Shown here one piece after another: positions 16,430 through 24,511 of a stretch of DNA of 64,000 bases (positions are counted from its first letter, which is position 1; each line of letters opens with the position of its first letter). The stretch covers positions 16,148 through 80,147 of the forward strand of contig JAJPHS010000152.1 of the NCBI GenBank assembly GCA_021325175.1. The letters run 5' to 3'. A model generated the notes under the pieces. That model was not told the DNA's origin, did no database searches, and saw nothing but the letters and a program-made list of their open reading frames with translations. Origin of the DNA: Terriglobia bacterium (GTDB lineage Bacteria > Acidobacteriota > Terriglobia > Bryobacterales > Bryobacteraceae). Both the position numbers and the translations under genes were made by a program.

Positions 16430-17122
16430 TTGCTCCCCTCCGCCATTCTCTTTCGAGCATCAAAAACGCATCCGCTTGCCGTGCGTCCAACTCTTCCAAT
16501 CGCCTGTCGCCCGCGAACTTCCAGGCGAAAAATCGTTCCAGCCACTCCAGGCTCTGCGGCGTAATCAGCGATTTCGGGCATTCCTCCGCCGATGCCCGCC
16601 CGCGCGCCCAAACCAGTTTCCGCGCGCCGCGCAGCTCCGCCGGCAGCCACCCGCAGCGCCTCCGGATCTCCAGACCCTGTCTCCGGCATTCGTCGCATCT
16701 CCACGCGGCCTGGCTTGAGCTTTGAAAATGGAATGCGACAATCAGTTTTTTCTTTCTTCTTCCGTCAACCCGCATTCCGCTTTGATGCGAGCCAGAATCT
16801 CCATCGCCAATTCCACAGGCCCGGCTTCGATCAACGCCTGCGGCGTTGCCGGAGTCCCATCGATCTCAAGCCCCTCCACTCCGATCAGTCCCCATTCGAG
16901 ATACGCCCGCTCGATCTCCGCCGCCATCACCACGCCCTCGATCTTTTCTCGAACCTCGCTCCCCGCGTCGAGATACTCCGCCTTCCGCCCGATCTCGCGA
17001 ATCCTCCGCGCCAACTCCATCCGTCTGCCGAACGATACCCGCGCAATCTCAAATCGAACCCCCGGCGCCGTTGCGGATTCGCACCAGATCGAACTCGCGT
17101 ACTGGTTAGCCGAACGCGACAT
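16407..17122 (-). CDS. Tail assembly chaperone GT fusion made by -1 ribosomal frameshift
   Basis: This is the predicted frameshift product: 126 residues from the upstream frame followed, after slippage at 16745-16751, by 112 residues of the -1 frame beginning LIVAFHFQSSSQ, about 238 residues in total. The extension has a possible metal site (C-D-E-C, then CGW and ECP) and a conserved-looking end with SLEWLERFFAWKFAGD and DARQADAFLMLERE. In lambda and many siphophages the G and GT proteins are made in a set ratio and load the tape measure into the growing tail. The neighbours fit exactly: tail tube gene upstream, tape measure downstream. The extension frame also has an ATG-initiated reading (16775), but no ribosome binding site is evident there. 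Confidence 0.8.
16692..16751 (-). promoter_or_regulatory. -1 programmed frameshift signal (slippery heptamer plus stem-loop)
   Basis: Read on the minus strand, the heptamer A AAA AAC (16751-16745) lies in the correct phase (codons AGA AAA AAC) and is followed at once by the TGA stop. A 5-base spacer (TGATT) leads to a stem: GTCGCATTCCA (16739-16729) pairs with TGGAGATGCGAC (16703-16692), 11 base pairs with one bulged G, closing a 25-base loop. Heptamer, spacer length and downstream stem match the established -1 frameshift layout. Confidence 0.85.
16742..17122 (-). CDS. Tail assembly chaperone G-like protein
   Basis: The protein has 126 residues and is mostly helical, with the charged segment EVREKIEGVVMAAEIERAYLE and a C-terminal VELAMEILARIKAE. 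It is the unshifted product of the chaperone locus and ends at the TGA immediately after the slippery heptamer. The ATG at 17122 overlaps the end of the tail-tube gene by 17 bases and is preceded by GGGAG at a 9-base spacing. It likely acts as a chaperone of the tape measure during tail assembly and is absent from the finished particle, as in lambda. Confidence 0.78.
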   Translation of the reverse strand: MSRSANQYASSIWCESATAPGVRFEIARVSFGRRMELARRIREIGRKAEYLDAGSEVREKIEGVVMAAEIERAYLEWGLIGVEGLEIDGTPATPQALIEAGPVELAMEILARIKAECGLTEEERKN

Positions 17123-18278
17123 AAAGTTCGTCTCCCGGCGTGCCCTGCGCCCTGCTGTTCTGAAATTTCCATTGGAGGCGCGTCTCGCTGTCGTCGTATT
17201 GCGGAACCGCCGGCACCATCGCCGGCATGTACGCCCCGAACAACTGGTTCGTCTGCTGCCCCAACTGCAACATCACCGCGATCGGCGACCGCTGCCGCGC
17301 CGCCTGATACAGCGCCGCCGTCTGCGCGTCCGCCATCTCGAAAATTTCGAAGTTAAACGTAATCTTCCTCACCCCCGCCGCGATGCATTGCGCGTAATTA
17401 CTGCCGAATTCCTTCACCCGTAAATCCACGTCGTTGTCCAGCGTCAATTCTCCCGCGGTCAGCGTGAAAAACTGGTTTGGCGGCGTGCCCATCCACACTT
17501 CCCCCAGGTGACCCGGAACAATCGTGTAATCGAATCCCGCCATCGCCGGCTCCGCCGGAAACGACGCCAGCCCTCCCTGTCCACTCACGAAGCTCGCGCT
17601 ATCCAGCAGATCCCGCGACGGTCCCGCAAACGCAAACTCCTGATAATCCCCATTGATCTTGATCTCCATCCGATCCATGGCCGACCCTTCCACGATCCTC
17701 TGTACCGCGTTCGCCGGATCCCAGTAATCGAAAATGCTCACGCCGCTCAGCGATTCGCCCAACGGAAACGTGATCGTCGTCCCGAACATCGATCCCGCCA
17801 CCGGCGGATTCGTGAAAGGCGCGTTCAGGAAAATCGTCTGCGCATCCTGAATCGCCGCGACGAATCTCATCTCGCCCGAAAAAGTCACCCCTTGCCCGGC
17901 CGCCAGCCCATGCGGCGCCGTAAATTGAATCTCCGTCTGATTCGTCACCGACGCGACCGTCCCGCCGTTATAAAAAACCGGCGTCCCTCCCATCGCGCCC
18001 TGAAACAGCGGACCCTGCGGCGGCTGCGCCGTCTGATTCGACCACTCCGTCATCAACGTGCTCAGTTGAAACGTCGTAATCTCGCGAATCGTGTTCGGCA
18101 GACCCACAAATGTGCGGCTCCCGGTTTTATCCTTCCGCCCCGTTGTCTCCGGAACCTGTTTCGCCGCCAGTTTTACCAGCGGAATCCGGTTCTGGCTCGT
18201 AATCGCCGGCACGGCGCCGTAATTTGCCTCCAGCGCCACATAAACCCGTTCATTATTCGAAGAAATATAACAAGACAT
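17106..18278 (-). CDS. Phage major tail tube protein
   Basis: The protein has 390 residues. It starts MSCYISSNNERVYVALEANYG, the kind of N-terminus seen in tail-tube proteins with a conserved aromatic early strand. The middle contains a probable inserted beta domain (about residues 95-175, with FTAPHGLAAGQGVTFSGEM), which makes it longer than the usual 150-250 residues. The C-terminal part returns to tail-tube-like strands (GVRKITFNFEIFEMAD). Hexamers should stack to form the tail tube. Position between the terminator-like gene and the frameshifted chaperones supports the call. Confidence 0.78.
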   Translation of the reverse strand: MSCYISSNNERVYVALEANYGAVPAITSQNRIPLVKLAAKQVPETTGRKDKTGSRTFVGLPNTIREITTFQLSTLMTEWSNQTAQPPQGPLFQGAMGGTPVFYNGGTVASVTNQTEIQFTAPHGLAAGQGVTFSGEMRFVAAIQDAQTIFLNAPFTNPPVAGSMFGTTITFPLGESLSGVSIFDYWDPANAVQRIVEGSAMDRMEIKINGDYQEFAFAGPSRDLLDSASFVSGQGGLASFPAEPAMAGFDYTIVPGHLGEVWMGTPPNQFFTLTAGELTLDNDVDLRVKEFGSNYAQCIAAGVRKITFNFEIFEMADAQTAALYQAARQRSPIAVMLQLGQQTNQLFGAYMPAMVPAVPQYDDSETRLQWKFQNSRAQGTPGDELYVAFG

Positions 18279-18305
18279 TGATTCCAGTCCTCTGATTCCT
18301 GGCCG

Positions 18306-18803
18306 CTAGCTCGATAAATCCACTTCAAATGTCACCCGCGCCACCTGCATCAGATTCTTACCGCCCTGCTGCACCGGTTCGAATGCCACCTCGTATCCGC
18401 CGGCGTAAAACATCCCCTGTCCCCAGCTCCCCCGGTTCGAATCGAGCACCTGCGTCACCGCATCGACGTACAGCCGCGTCTGATCCTCCAACCCCTCCAT
18501 CCGGTCCTGCGACACCCGAACCTCGGCCACCGTCTGTATCTTCCCGGAAAATTTCCGGAATTTTTCCGTCAACGAATTCCGCACCCGGTTCGAATACACA
18601 TGGACCACCGGATATTTCACCGCCGCCGCCCGTTCCGCGATCGCCGCCGGCACGTTCTGGCTGATAATCTGCCCCGGCGGAATCGCCGCAAGCGCAATTC
18701 CCGAATCCGCCGCCAGCTTGGAAACCGCCGGCGCGATCCCGTTTTCCGAATCCGACAAAAATGTGGCAAATTGTTTCGCCGCGATGCTCGCCGTCTGCGC
18801 CAT
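18306..18803 (-). CDS. Tail terminator/neck protein-like (phage)
   Basis: The protein has 165 residues with a helical N-terminal half and a beta-rich C-terminal half (YPVVHVYSNRVRNSLTEKF, then VAEVRVSQD, GGYEVAFEPVQQ and ARVTFEVDL). Its size, its place directly before the tail tube gene and the strand pattern suit the tail-completion or terminator family that caps the tail tube and joins it to the head. I cannot assign it to a specific family, so the function is inferred mostly from synteny. It starts with ATG at 18803, one base after the stop of the connector gene. Confidence 0.55.
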   Translation of the reverse strand: MAQTASIAAKQFATFLSDSENGIAPAVSKLAADSGIALAAIPPGQIISQNVPAAIAERAAAVKYPVVHVYSNRVRNSLTEKFRKFSGKIQTVAEVRVSQDRMEGLEDQTRLYVDAVTQVLDSNRGSWGQGMFYAGGYEVAFEPVQQGGKNLMQVARVTFEVDLSS

Positions 18804-18804
18804 C

Positions 18805-19578
18805 CTATCCTCGCCTCAGTGTCGGACCGCCGATTACGTAAACGTCCGGCTTCTGGCCGTCTCCCGGCGCTCGTCCCGCGAATAGTCCCGTTGCCGGCAT
18901 CACGAAGCTCTGCCCCGCCGGCACAGGTGACGCGGTTTGCAGCGCCAGGCTCGTCGAGCTCAACCCAACGTACACATTGAACCCCGTCGCCACCGCCGGC
19001 GGATTCACCCCCGCGACCACCAGCGTCATCCCCGCCCCGGTTTCAAACGTCGTCACCGGACTCGGCGCGCCCTCTTCCCCATTCGCCGCAACCCATGTAA
19101 TCGCGATGTAGTAAATCGCCGTCGCCGCGCCTGCCGCCGCCGTCATGCTCAGCGCCGGCACCCCCGCTTCCGGAATCGGCGTATTCACCAGTCCAATCCC
19201 GAAGATCGCCGTCTGCGACCGCGCGTCCGCCGATAATTTCCGATACTCCTGCCACTTCGGCAAATATCGATCGTTAAGCTGGTTGTTGAACGCATCCCGA
19301 TACACCATCGCCAGCGTGTGCAGCGCGTGCCACCGCTTCATTTGCGGCGAAACCACCACGTCCGCGACTCCGATCTGCCGCCGCACCATCGACTGCGGAT
19401 CATAACCGCGCGTATGATCCAGCAAAATATCCAGCACGTCCTCGGAAATTTCCTCCGTCGCCAGCGAGAGCTTCACTCCAAGGTCGATCGCCTCCGTCGC
19501 CGCCACGTTCAGAATCGCTGATTCGTACGCCGTTAAATCCTCCGGCGTGTTCGGACTCCCATCTGTTAACAGAGCCAT
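18805..19578 (-). CDS. Head-tail connector-like protein with fibronectin-III-like C-terminal half
   Basis: The protein has 257 residues. Residues 1-135 are helical (AYESAILNVAATEAIDLGV, then RRQIGVADVVVSPQMKRWH and HTLAMVYRDAFNNQLNDRY), as expected for a gp6-type connector or adaptor. Residues 150-257 form a fibronectin-III-like beta module (YYIAITWVAANGEEGAPSP, TGFNVYVGLSS) similar to one in the hub protein at 10763-14689. Such Ig-like decorations are common on virion proteins and may bind surface sugars. The gene sits between a small head gene and the terminator-like gene. Confidence 0.6.
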   Translation of the reverse strand: MALLTDGSPNTPEDLTAYESAILNVAATEAIDLGVKLSLATEEISEDVLDILLDHTRGYDPQSMVRRQIGVADVVVSPQMKRWHALHTLAMVYRDAFNNQLNDRYLPKWQEYRKLSADARSQTAIFGIGLVNTPIPEAGVPALSMTAAAGAATAIYYIAITWVAANGEEGAPSPVTTFETGAGMTLVVAGVNPPAVATGFNVYVGLSSTSLALQTASPVPAGQSFVMPATGLFAGRAPGDGQKPDVYVIGGPTLRRG

Positions 19579-19842
19579 CTATCGCCTCTTCGTCCGCCAA
19601 CCCGCGTCATGAGCCGCCTTCCACTTCCGCTCCGCTTCCGCGCGAAACTCCGCCGCCGCTTTCTCGCTTGCCAGCTCCGCTTTCTCTTCGAGGATCATTC
19701 GCGCCGCCACCGCCCGCGGAACTTCCGTGCGCACTCCCGCCCGTCCCCCATCAGGAGTCGCCAGACTCGTGATCACCACCGATTCCTCGCGAATGTCCGC
19801 CTCAATTTGTCGAAGTTTTTGATAATAAGCCCGCAAATCCAT
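19579..19842 (-). CDS. Small helical protein of the phage module
   Basis: An 87-residue protein starting at the ATG at 19842 (MDLRAYYQKLRQIEADI). The frame runs further upstream to 19911, but that part reads through an Arg/Pro-rich stretch without support. It is charged and mostly helical; the second half, RMILEEKAELASEKAAAEF and RAEAERKWKAAHDAGWRTK, suggests a coiled coil. Its place between the coat and connector genes suggests a small head-completion or decoration protein. I do not recognise a family. Confidence 0.55.
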   Translation of the reverse strand: MDLRAYYQKLRQIEADIREESVVITSLATPDGGRAGVRTEVPRAVAARMILEEKAELASEKAAAEFRAEAERKWKAAHDAGWRTKRR

Positions 19843-19941
19843 CCTGACTCCTGACTGTCTTCGCCTCGCCCGGCAAAAAAATGGGGCAGGCCTCGCCACA
19901 GCGGATCTCAACCGCCTGCCGCGCCTGCCCCAGCTCCGAAC

Positions 19942-20853
19942 CTAGCTCAACACCTGCACCGCGAAATTATTCCGCAGCGCGCCCACTCCGTACAGCACGT
20001 CCACCGTGAACTGCTGCGCCAGCGTGTTCGGCTGATAGCTCATGGTCACGCGCATGCCGAAATTGCCCAGCTCCGCGTACTCCGCGATCGCTCCCGTTCC
20101 CGGCAGCGGTTGCGGCAGCTTGCGCACCACCAGTCCGATCGCGTCTCGCGCGAACGCCAGATTGTGCGTCGTGATCGGCGAGCTCCCCGTCGTCGGCACA
20201 AACTGCGAGCGGAAAATGTAAAAATCCTTCATCTTCCCCACCGATCCGTCGATCATCGCCCGCAGCCCCGCCTCGCCCACGGTATTAAACTCGCTGAACC
20301 GCGGGATCTGCCGCAGCTCCGAGTACGTGCTCGGGCTCACCACCAGATACTTCGCCGAACTCGACGGAACCTTCGCCGAAAATAACGCCGTCTCCGCCGC
20401 GTCCACCACCGATTCCGTGATCGCCGTGCCCCCCGTGCCTACCGCCGTATTCGCCGTGAACATCGGATACAGGCTCAGAATGTCGCTCTCGATGCTCTCC
20501 GCGATCGCCACCACCGCCGGCTGCATGTACAGCTTCAGCAGGTCCGGAACCGCCAGCACCTTCGCTACGTCCGGAATCTGGAACGACGCCTCGACGTGAT
20601 TCGTCAGCACGATCTGCGCGTTTCCCGGAGGCGGATTCTGCAACTGCACCGCCGCCCCGTCCACAATGTTGTTCGCCACCAGCGTCGGCGGAATCGGCAC
20701 ATTCACCGTGTCCCCGGCCCGCGCCAGCGTCGCCTCGTAGTCGCGATTTACCAGGTTCCCCATCACCAGGTTCCCCATCAACGCCGGTAACGCATCCGCC
20801 GCCACCAGCTTGACAATCGCTGTCGCGACATTTGTCGAAGTAATTGCTCCCAT
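19942..20853 (-). CDS. Major capsid protein, P22-coat-like
   Basis: The protein has 303 residues. The segment NLVMGNLVNRDYEATLARAG followed by DTVNVPIPPTLVA is characteristic of the P22-type coat family, an HK97-fold protein. Later segments fit the fold: VVSPSTYSELRQIPRFSEF, then DFYIFRSQFVP and AFARDAIGLVVRKLPQPLP. It is shorter than P22 coat (about 430), as in many relatives. It should assemble the icosahedral head together with the scaffold encoded just upstream; no maturation protease is encoded. The ATG at 20853 has a strong AGGAG upstream, fitting high expression. Confidence 0.85.
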   Translation of the reverse strand: MGAITSTNVATAIVKLVAADALPALMGNLVMGNLVNRDYEATLARAGDTVNVPIPPTLVANNIVDGAAVQLQNPPPGNAQIVLTNHVEASFQIPDVAKVLAVPDLLKLYMQPAVVAIAESIESDILSLYPMFTANTAVGTGGTAITESVVDAAETALFSAKVPSSSAKYLVVSPSTYSELRQIPRFSEFNTVGEAGLRAMIDGSVGKMKDFYIFRSQFVPTTGSSPITTHNLAFARDAIGLVVRKLPQPLPGTGAIAEYAELGNFGMRVTMSYQPNTLAQQFTVDVLYGVGALRNNFAVQVLS

Positions 20854-20892
20854 GTTTTCTCCTCTTTCTCCTTATTCCTGATCGAGAGAGCG

Positions 20893-21411
20893 TCATGCGC
20901 CGCGCAGCGTCTGCGCCGCCACGCGAGCCACTTCCTGCCTCACCCTATCCAGTTCCTCCGCGCTCATTCCCGGCCGGATTCTCGATAAATCCACGCCATT
21001 CGCCTCCGGACCTTTCTGAGCCGCCCTTGCTCCCGAACCTCCCGCCAGCCGCGCCGGCAGCAGCTCCGGATTCTCATCCACGAATTGCGCCAGGTAATCC
21101 CGCAACTCGCTTCCGCCCTGCGCCATCAATCGCCCGTCTTCGCCGCGGTATACGTCATCCTTCACCGCCCGATACGCCAGGTCGATCTTCGTCACCCCCA
21201 GCCTCTGTAATTCCGCTCGAATCGCCGCGCTCCGCTCCGCCGCCTCCGCCGCCTCTCGCGCCCGCTGATTCTCCGCGATCAGCTCATTCACCTTCTTTTC
21301 GAGCGTCTCCCGTTCCGCAAATCCCATCTCCTGCATCACCGCCCGCACCACCTCCCGAATTTCCTGGCCACCGGCCACGGGCGACAGGCCCCTGTTTTCC
21401 TCACCACCCAT
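20893..21411 (-). CDS. Phage scaffolding protein-like
   Basis: The protein has 172 residues from the ATG at 21411, which has GGAGG nine bases upstream and overlaps the end of the portal gene by 11 bases. It is highly charged, with a long helix (residues about 35-75: AERETLEKKVNELIAENQR) likely to form a coiled coil, and a C-terminal segment MSAEELDRVRQEVARVAA. This composition and the position between portal and coat genes are those of scaffolding proteins that guide capsid assembly. The identification rests on position and composition. Confidence 0.65.
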   Translation of the reverse strand: MGGEENRGLSPVAGGQEIREVVRAVMQEMGFAERETLEKKVNELIAENQRAREAAEAAERSAAIRAELQRLGVTKIDLAYRAVKDDVYRGEDGRLMAQGGSELRDYLAQFVDENPELLPARLAGGSGARAAQKGPEANGVDLSRIRPGMSAEELDRVRQEVARVAAQTLRGA

Positions 21412-22771
21412 GCTCAATCTCCTCCACAATCCGATCCTTCACCTCCTGCCGCGCGTCGCTGACTAATTTCATCGCCAATTTCTTGAAAATCTCTTTTTTT
21501 AACGTCGGCGATTCCACCCCTAGCGCCAATACCTGCTGCGCCTGCAATAATTCCGTCGAAAAATCCGCAATATCGAAGTCGTCCAGCCCCGCCACGCCGA
21601 TCTCGATCCCGTCTTCGCGCGCCGCCGCGATCGCCTTCAGCACCCGCCGGATTTGCTCCTTCACCGCGTCCCCGTACGCCCGCAGCACCTCCTGCGTAAT
21701 CGAAAAATCAAGCTGCTTGCTGATCCCGGATTGCACCGCCGCCTTGTCCAGCGACCCTCCCGCTTGCGGCAGATAGCAAACCCGATAGATCTCCTCCTGC
21801 AAGCTCGTCAGATTCTCCGCCGCGATCTGATAAACCTTGCCCTCCGGCTCCGTCCAGCCAAACTTGTCTCCCGGAGCAAGCTGGATGTAGTAACTCTCGC
21901 CCACCATCTGGCTCCACTCGCGCTCCGAATACACCACCGGCATCGCGAAAAGCCCCATCGTCAGCGCCCAGCCGAGCGCGTTCGATTTATTGAAATGCTC
22001 CAGTTGCAGCAGCCCCGCCCGGTTCAGCAGCCACAACCCCTCGGAAATCCGCAGCGGAATCAGCGGCACCCGCCCCAGCTTCGCCAGCCCGTGCGCCCCC
22101 GAATCGATCAGCTTGATCGCCCCTTCGCCGTCGTCTCTTTGATAAATCCGGAAGCTTCGCTTGTCGTAGTACGCCCATCGCGTCTCCGTCCGCCAATCCG
22201 CATCCTCCACCCGGTCTTTCTTCAGCGCCTTGGTCCGGATCACCACCCACTCGAAATTCCCGCGCTCGTCCAGGCTCCAGTTGATAACGTCTTCGGCCGC
22301 GTAATCCACCAGATATGCCCGCGACGCCCCGCTCGCGTCCTCTTCCGCCCGGCTTCCCGCGCGAATCTGGGTCCGCGGAAAATCCACCAGCACGAAGCTC
22401 ACGCCCGAAATCAACGCCTCGATGAACTGCCGCCGCCAAAAATCAGTCAGCGAGCTCCCCTTGCGGTCCACATCGCTCACCAGCTCCGAATAAAACGACT
22501 TCGCCGCCTCGTCCCGGCCCTCGAAAATCACCGCCGGCTGCTCGCGAAACAAAGTCGCCGCGTACCAATCCACAATCGAGCCGATGTAATTTTCGTAAAA
22601 AACCCGATTCAGCCGCTCCGCGTAAACGTCGGCCGGCTCCCTTTGCCTTCGCACCAGATAATTCTGCGCGTTCAGCTTTAATTGCTCCCCGCCCGCATAC
22701 AAATCCCGGTAAAGCCGCCAAATTGCTTTCCGCGTTAAATAATGTGGATGTTCCCGATCAATATCAAACAA
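21401..22771 (-). CDS. Phage portal protein
   Basis: The protein has 456 residues from TTG at 22771, chosen because GGGAGG lies six bases upstream. The frame extends six codons further to another TTG at 22789 with no such site. Segments typical of portals are present: an N-terminal YLTRKAIWRLYRDLYAGGEQ, then YIGSIVDWYAATLFREQP, LAKLGRVPLIPLRI, and a helical C-terminal region with AAENLTSLQEEIYRVCYL. A dodecameric portal forms the DNA entry vertex and docks the terminase. It lies directly after terL, the normal order. Confidence 0.82.
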   Translation of the reverse strand: MFDIDREHPHYLTRKAIWRLYRDLYAGGEQLKLNAQNYLVRRQREPADVYAERLNRVFYENYIGSIVDWYAATLFREQPAVIFEGRDEAAKSFYSELVSDVDRKGSSLTDFWRRQFIEALISGVSFVLVDFPRTQIRAGSRAEEDASGASRAYLVDYAAEDVINWSLDERGNFEWVVIRTKALKKDRVEDADWRTETRWAYYDKRSFRIYQRDDGEGAIKLIDSGAHGLAKLGRVPLIPLRISEGLWLLNRAGLLQLEHFNKSNALGWALTMGLFAMPVVYSEREWSQMVGESYYIQLAPGDKFGWTEPEGKVYQIAAENLTSLQEEIYRVCYLPQAGGSLDKAAVQSGISKQLDFSITQEVLRAYGDAVKEQIRRVLKAIAAAREDGIEIGVAGLDDFDIADFSTELLQAQQVLALGVESPTLKKEIFKKLAMKLVSDARQEVKDRIVEEIEHGW

Positions 22772-22811
22772 GAAAGTCCTCCCACCCAATCCCTGCCCAC
22801 TGCCCCCAAGG

Positions 22812-24110
22812 CTACAAAAGCCTCTCGCCCCGCTCCCCCACGCTATCGGCCGATCTCCTGCCTTCCTGCCAAATCAGGTATCCCAGCGCATCCGATAAGT
22901 GCGTCCGTCGCGGATCCCGGTCCTTGTCGATCACCATGCTGTTCTCCTTGTATGTCACCTGCTCCAGATCCTTGATCAACTCCGTGCACTTCGCGTCCAC
23001 CCGCAGCATCCGCCGCCCCTCGGCCGATTCCAGCTTGGCGTTCATCAACGCCACGCGTTCTCTCACCGGCGGATTCGATTTCGGCACTTTGAACTGCACT
23101 TGCCCGTACTCGCCGCTCCCGAAATACTCTTTCAAAATCCTCAAATCCGTCGTCCCCGACGTTTGCAGCCGCGCTCCTGTCGCATCCGCGTACACCACCA
23201 GCCCACGCCCATGCGACGGAAACCGCCTCGCAAACTCCTCGCAAGCCTCCAGAGTCGACGCTCGCGACAGCACGATCTCGTCGAGCACCACCACTTCCTC
23301 CCCGCACGCCTGCGCCACCACCGAGCACATCGGATTCACGTTGAAATCCAAAGCCCACAACAGCGGCAGCGCTTCATTCAGCGGAGCCTCGATCACGTTC
23401 TCTTTCCGGCTGAACGCGTGATAAACACGCCCGGCGTGCAGGTCCAGATATTCGCCCAGCGCCTCCTGCTGATAAAATTTTGCGTCATAACTGCTTTTCA
23501 GCCGTTCGTAATAATCTGGAATTCGTTCTAATAAAAAGCGATTTTCAAACGGTTTTGCCTGAACCGTCTCGTATCCCTCAATCGGATTCGCGATAAATCG
23601 CTCATAAACCCAGTCGTATCCCTTGGGCGTCCACACCGCAAACCCGCACAGCCGCTTCGCCTTCGGATCGCGCAGCCGCCCCTCCAGCCGAAGCCACGCC
23701 TCTTCCTGCGTATATGTCAGCTCATCCAGCCCGAACCACGCCAGATTGCTTCCCCGGAGCCGCTCAAACTCCTCCACCGGCCGGAGCAAAATCCGCGATC
23801 GCGTCTCGCGCAGCAGCAGATAGTTATCCGCGCGATTCAGCTCATGCGGAATCTTGTTCTTTTCGAGAATCTCGATCAGCGCCGCCAGCGTCGCATCCCG
23901 CAGCATCGGATACGTCGGCGCACCGATCAAACCCGTCCGCCCGGTGTTTAAATACGCCAGCTTGATCGCCTCATGACACAGCGCCTGGCTTTTTCCCGAC
24001 CCGATCGGCCCCGAAAATCCCTTGAATCGCGCCCGCGATTCGTGAAATTTCTGCTGCGACGGCAGCGCCTGATACCCTATTTCTCGGATTCTGTCGCTGG
24101 TTCGACCCAT
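22812..24110 (-). CDS. Terminase large subunit
   Basis: The protein has 432 residues with both enzymatic halves intact. The ATPase has Walker A GPIGSGKS (34-41) and Walker B LAWFGLDE (about 123-130). The RNase H-like nuclease has aspartates Asp255 (LWALDFNVNP), Asp309 (VVYADATG) and Asp407 (THLSDALGY). It should pump DNA into preformed heads and cut it. All key residues are retained, so packaging may still be functional. Its start overlaps the end of the terS-like gene by 34 bases. Confidence 0.9.
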   Translation of the reverse strand: MGRTSDRIREIGYQALPSQQKFHESRARFKGFSGPIGSGKSQALCHEAIKLAYLNTGRTGLIGAPTYPMLRDATLAALIEILEKNKIPHELNRADNYLLLRETRSRILLRPVEEFERLRGSNLAWFGLDELTYTQEEAWLRLEGRLRDPKAKRLCGFAVWTPKGYDWVYERFIANPIEGYETVQAKPFENRFLLERIPDYYERLKSSYDAKFYQQEALGEYLDLHAGRVYHAFSRKENVIEAPLNEALPLLWALDFNVNPMCSVVAQACGEEVVVLDEIVLSRASTLEACEEFARRFPSHGRGLVVYADATGARLQTSGTTDLRILKEYFGSGEYGQVQFKVPKSNPPVRERVALMNAKLESAEGRRMLRVDAKCTELIKDLEQVTYKENSMVIDKDRDPRRTHLSDALGYLIWQEGRRSADSVGERGERLL

Positions 24111-24388
24111 GTAACCTTAATGTCCCGAGGCTCCTCGTCCATCAGCTCTTTTTCAAGCTGCACCAGCCGGATGTAATCCCCCAAAGTCGCCTTCACCTCA
24201 TCGCTTTTCAGCTTCGCCTCGACCTTTTTTAGAATCTTCTTCACCGCCGCCGCCTTCGACCGCGGCCGCCTCTTCGGACCCGCCTCCGCATTCATGCCGG
24301 AGCTCGCTATTTTCGGAACAGCTTTTTTAGGCGCAGCCTTCTTGCCCTTCGCCGCCACCCTCCGCCGCGTTCTGACTCGTTCACTCAC
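24077..24388 (-). CDS. Putative small terminase subunit with basic N-terminal tail
   Basis: A 103-residue protein starting with GTG at 24388. Residues 1-50 are very rich in Lys, Arg, Ala and Pro (KGKKAAPKKAVPK, PKRRPRSKAAAVKK), resembling histone-like tails. The second half is a helix with LGDYIRLVQLEKELMDEEP, followed by DIKVTWVEP. The location just before terL and the small size suggest the DNA-recognition subunit of terminase, but a helix-turn-helix is not obvious, so this is an inference. It is the first gene of the virion module. Confidence 0.55.
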   Translation of the reverse strand: MSERVRTRRRVAAKGKKAAPKKAVPKIASSGMNAEAGPKRRPRSKAAAVKKILKKVEAKLKSDEVKATLGDYIRLVQLEKELMDEEPRDIKVTWVEPATESEK

Positions 24389-24486
24389 GGCCCGAGCTTA
24401 AATTCCCCACCCATCAACTCATCCCTACGGAATCTCGAACGCCAACAAAACGAACAAAATTGTCTTCGTAAACCGCCCGGTGACCG

Positions 24487-24511
24487 CCCCCGAACCCCGG
24501 CCCCCGACCCC
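24487..24511 (-). promoter_or_regulatory. Potential G-quadruplex upstream of the phage module
   Basis: On the minus strand four G-runs of 4, 5, 4 and 5 bases are separated by loops of 2, 2 and 3 bases, with a further GGGG ten bases earlier (24519-24522). It lies about 100 bases upstream of the first gene of the virion module and 40 bases upstream of the divergent DUF4159 gene, so it could affect transcription in either direction. No clear -35/-10 pair was seen in this 160-base gap. Confidence 0.55.

Noticed and set aside
16399-16704. Third-frame open frame (101 codons) in the chaperone region as an extra gene
   Set aside because: Its translation has no structure-like pattern, while the -1 frame in the same place continues the chaperone and ends at the tape-measure start.
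18425-18440. TTCGAATC-like T-loop sequence suggesting a tRNA
   Set aside because: It lies inside the tail terminator-like gene and no acceptor, D or anticodon stems can be folded around it.
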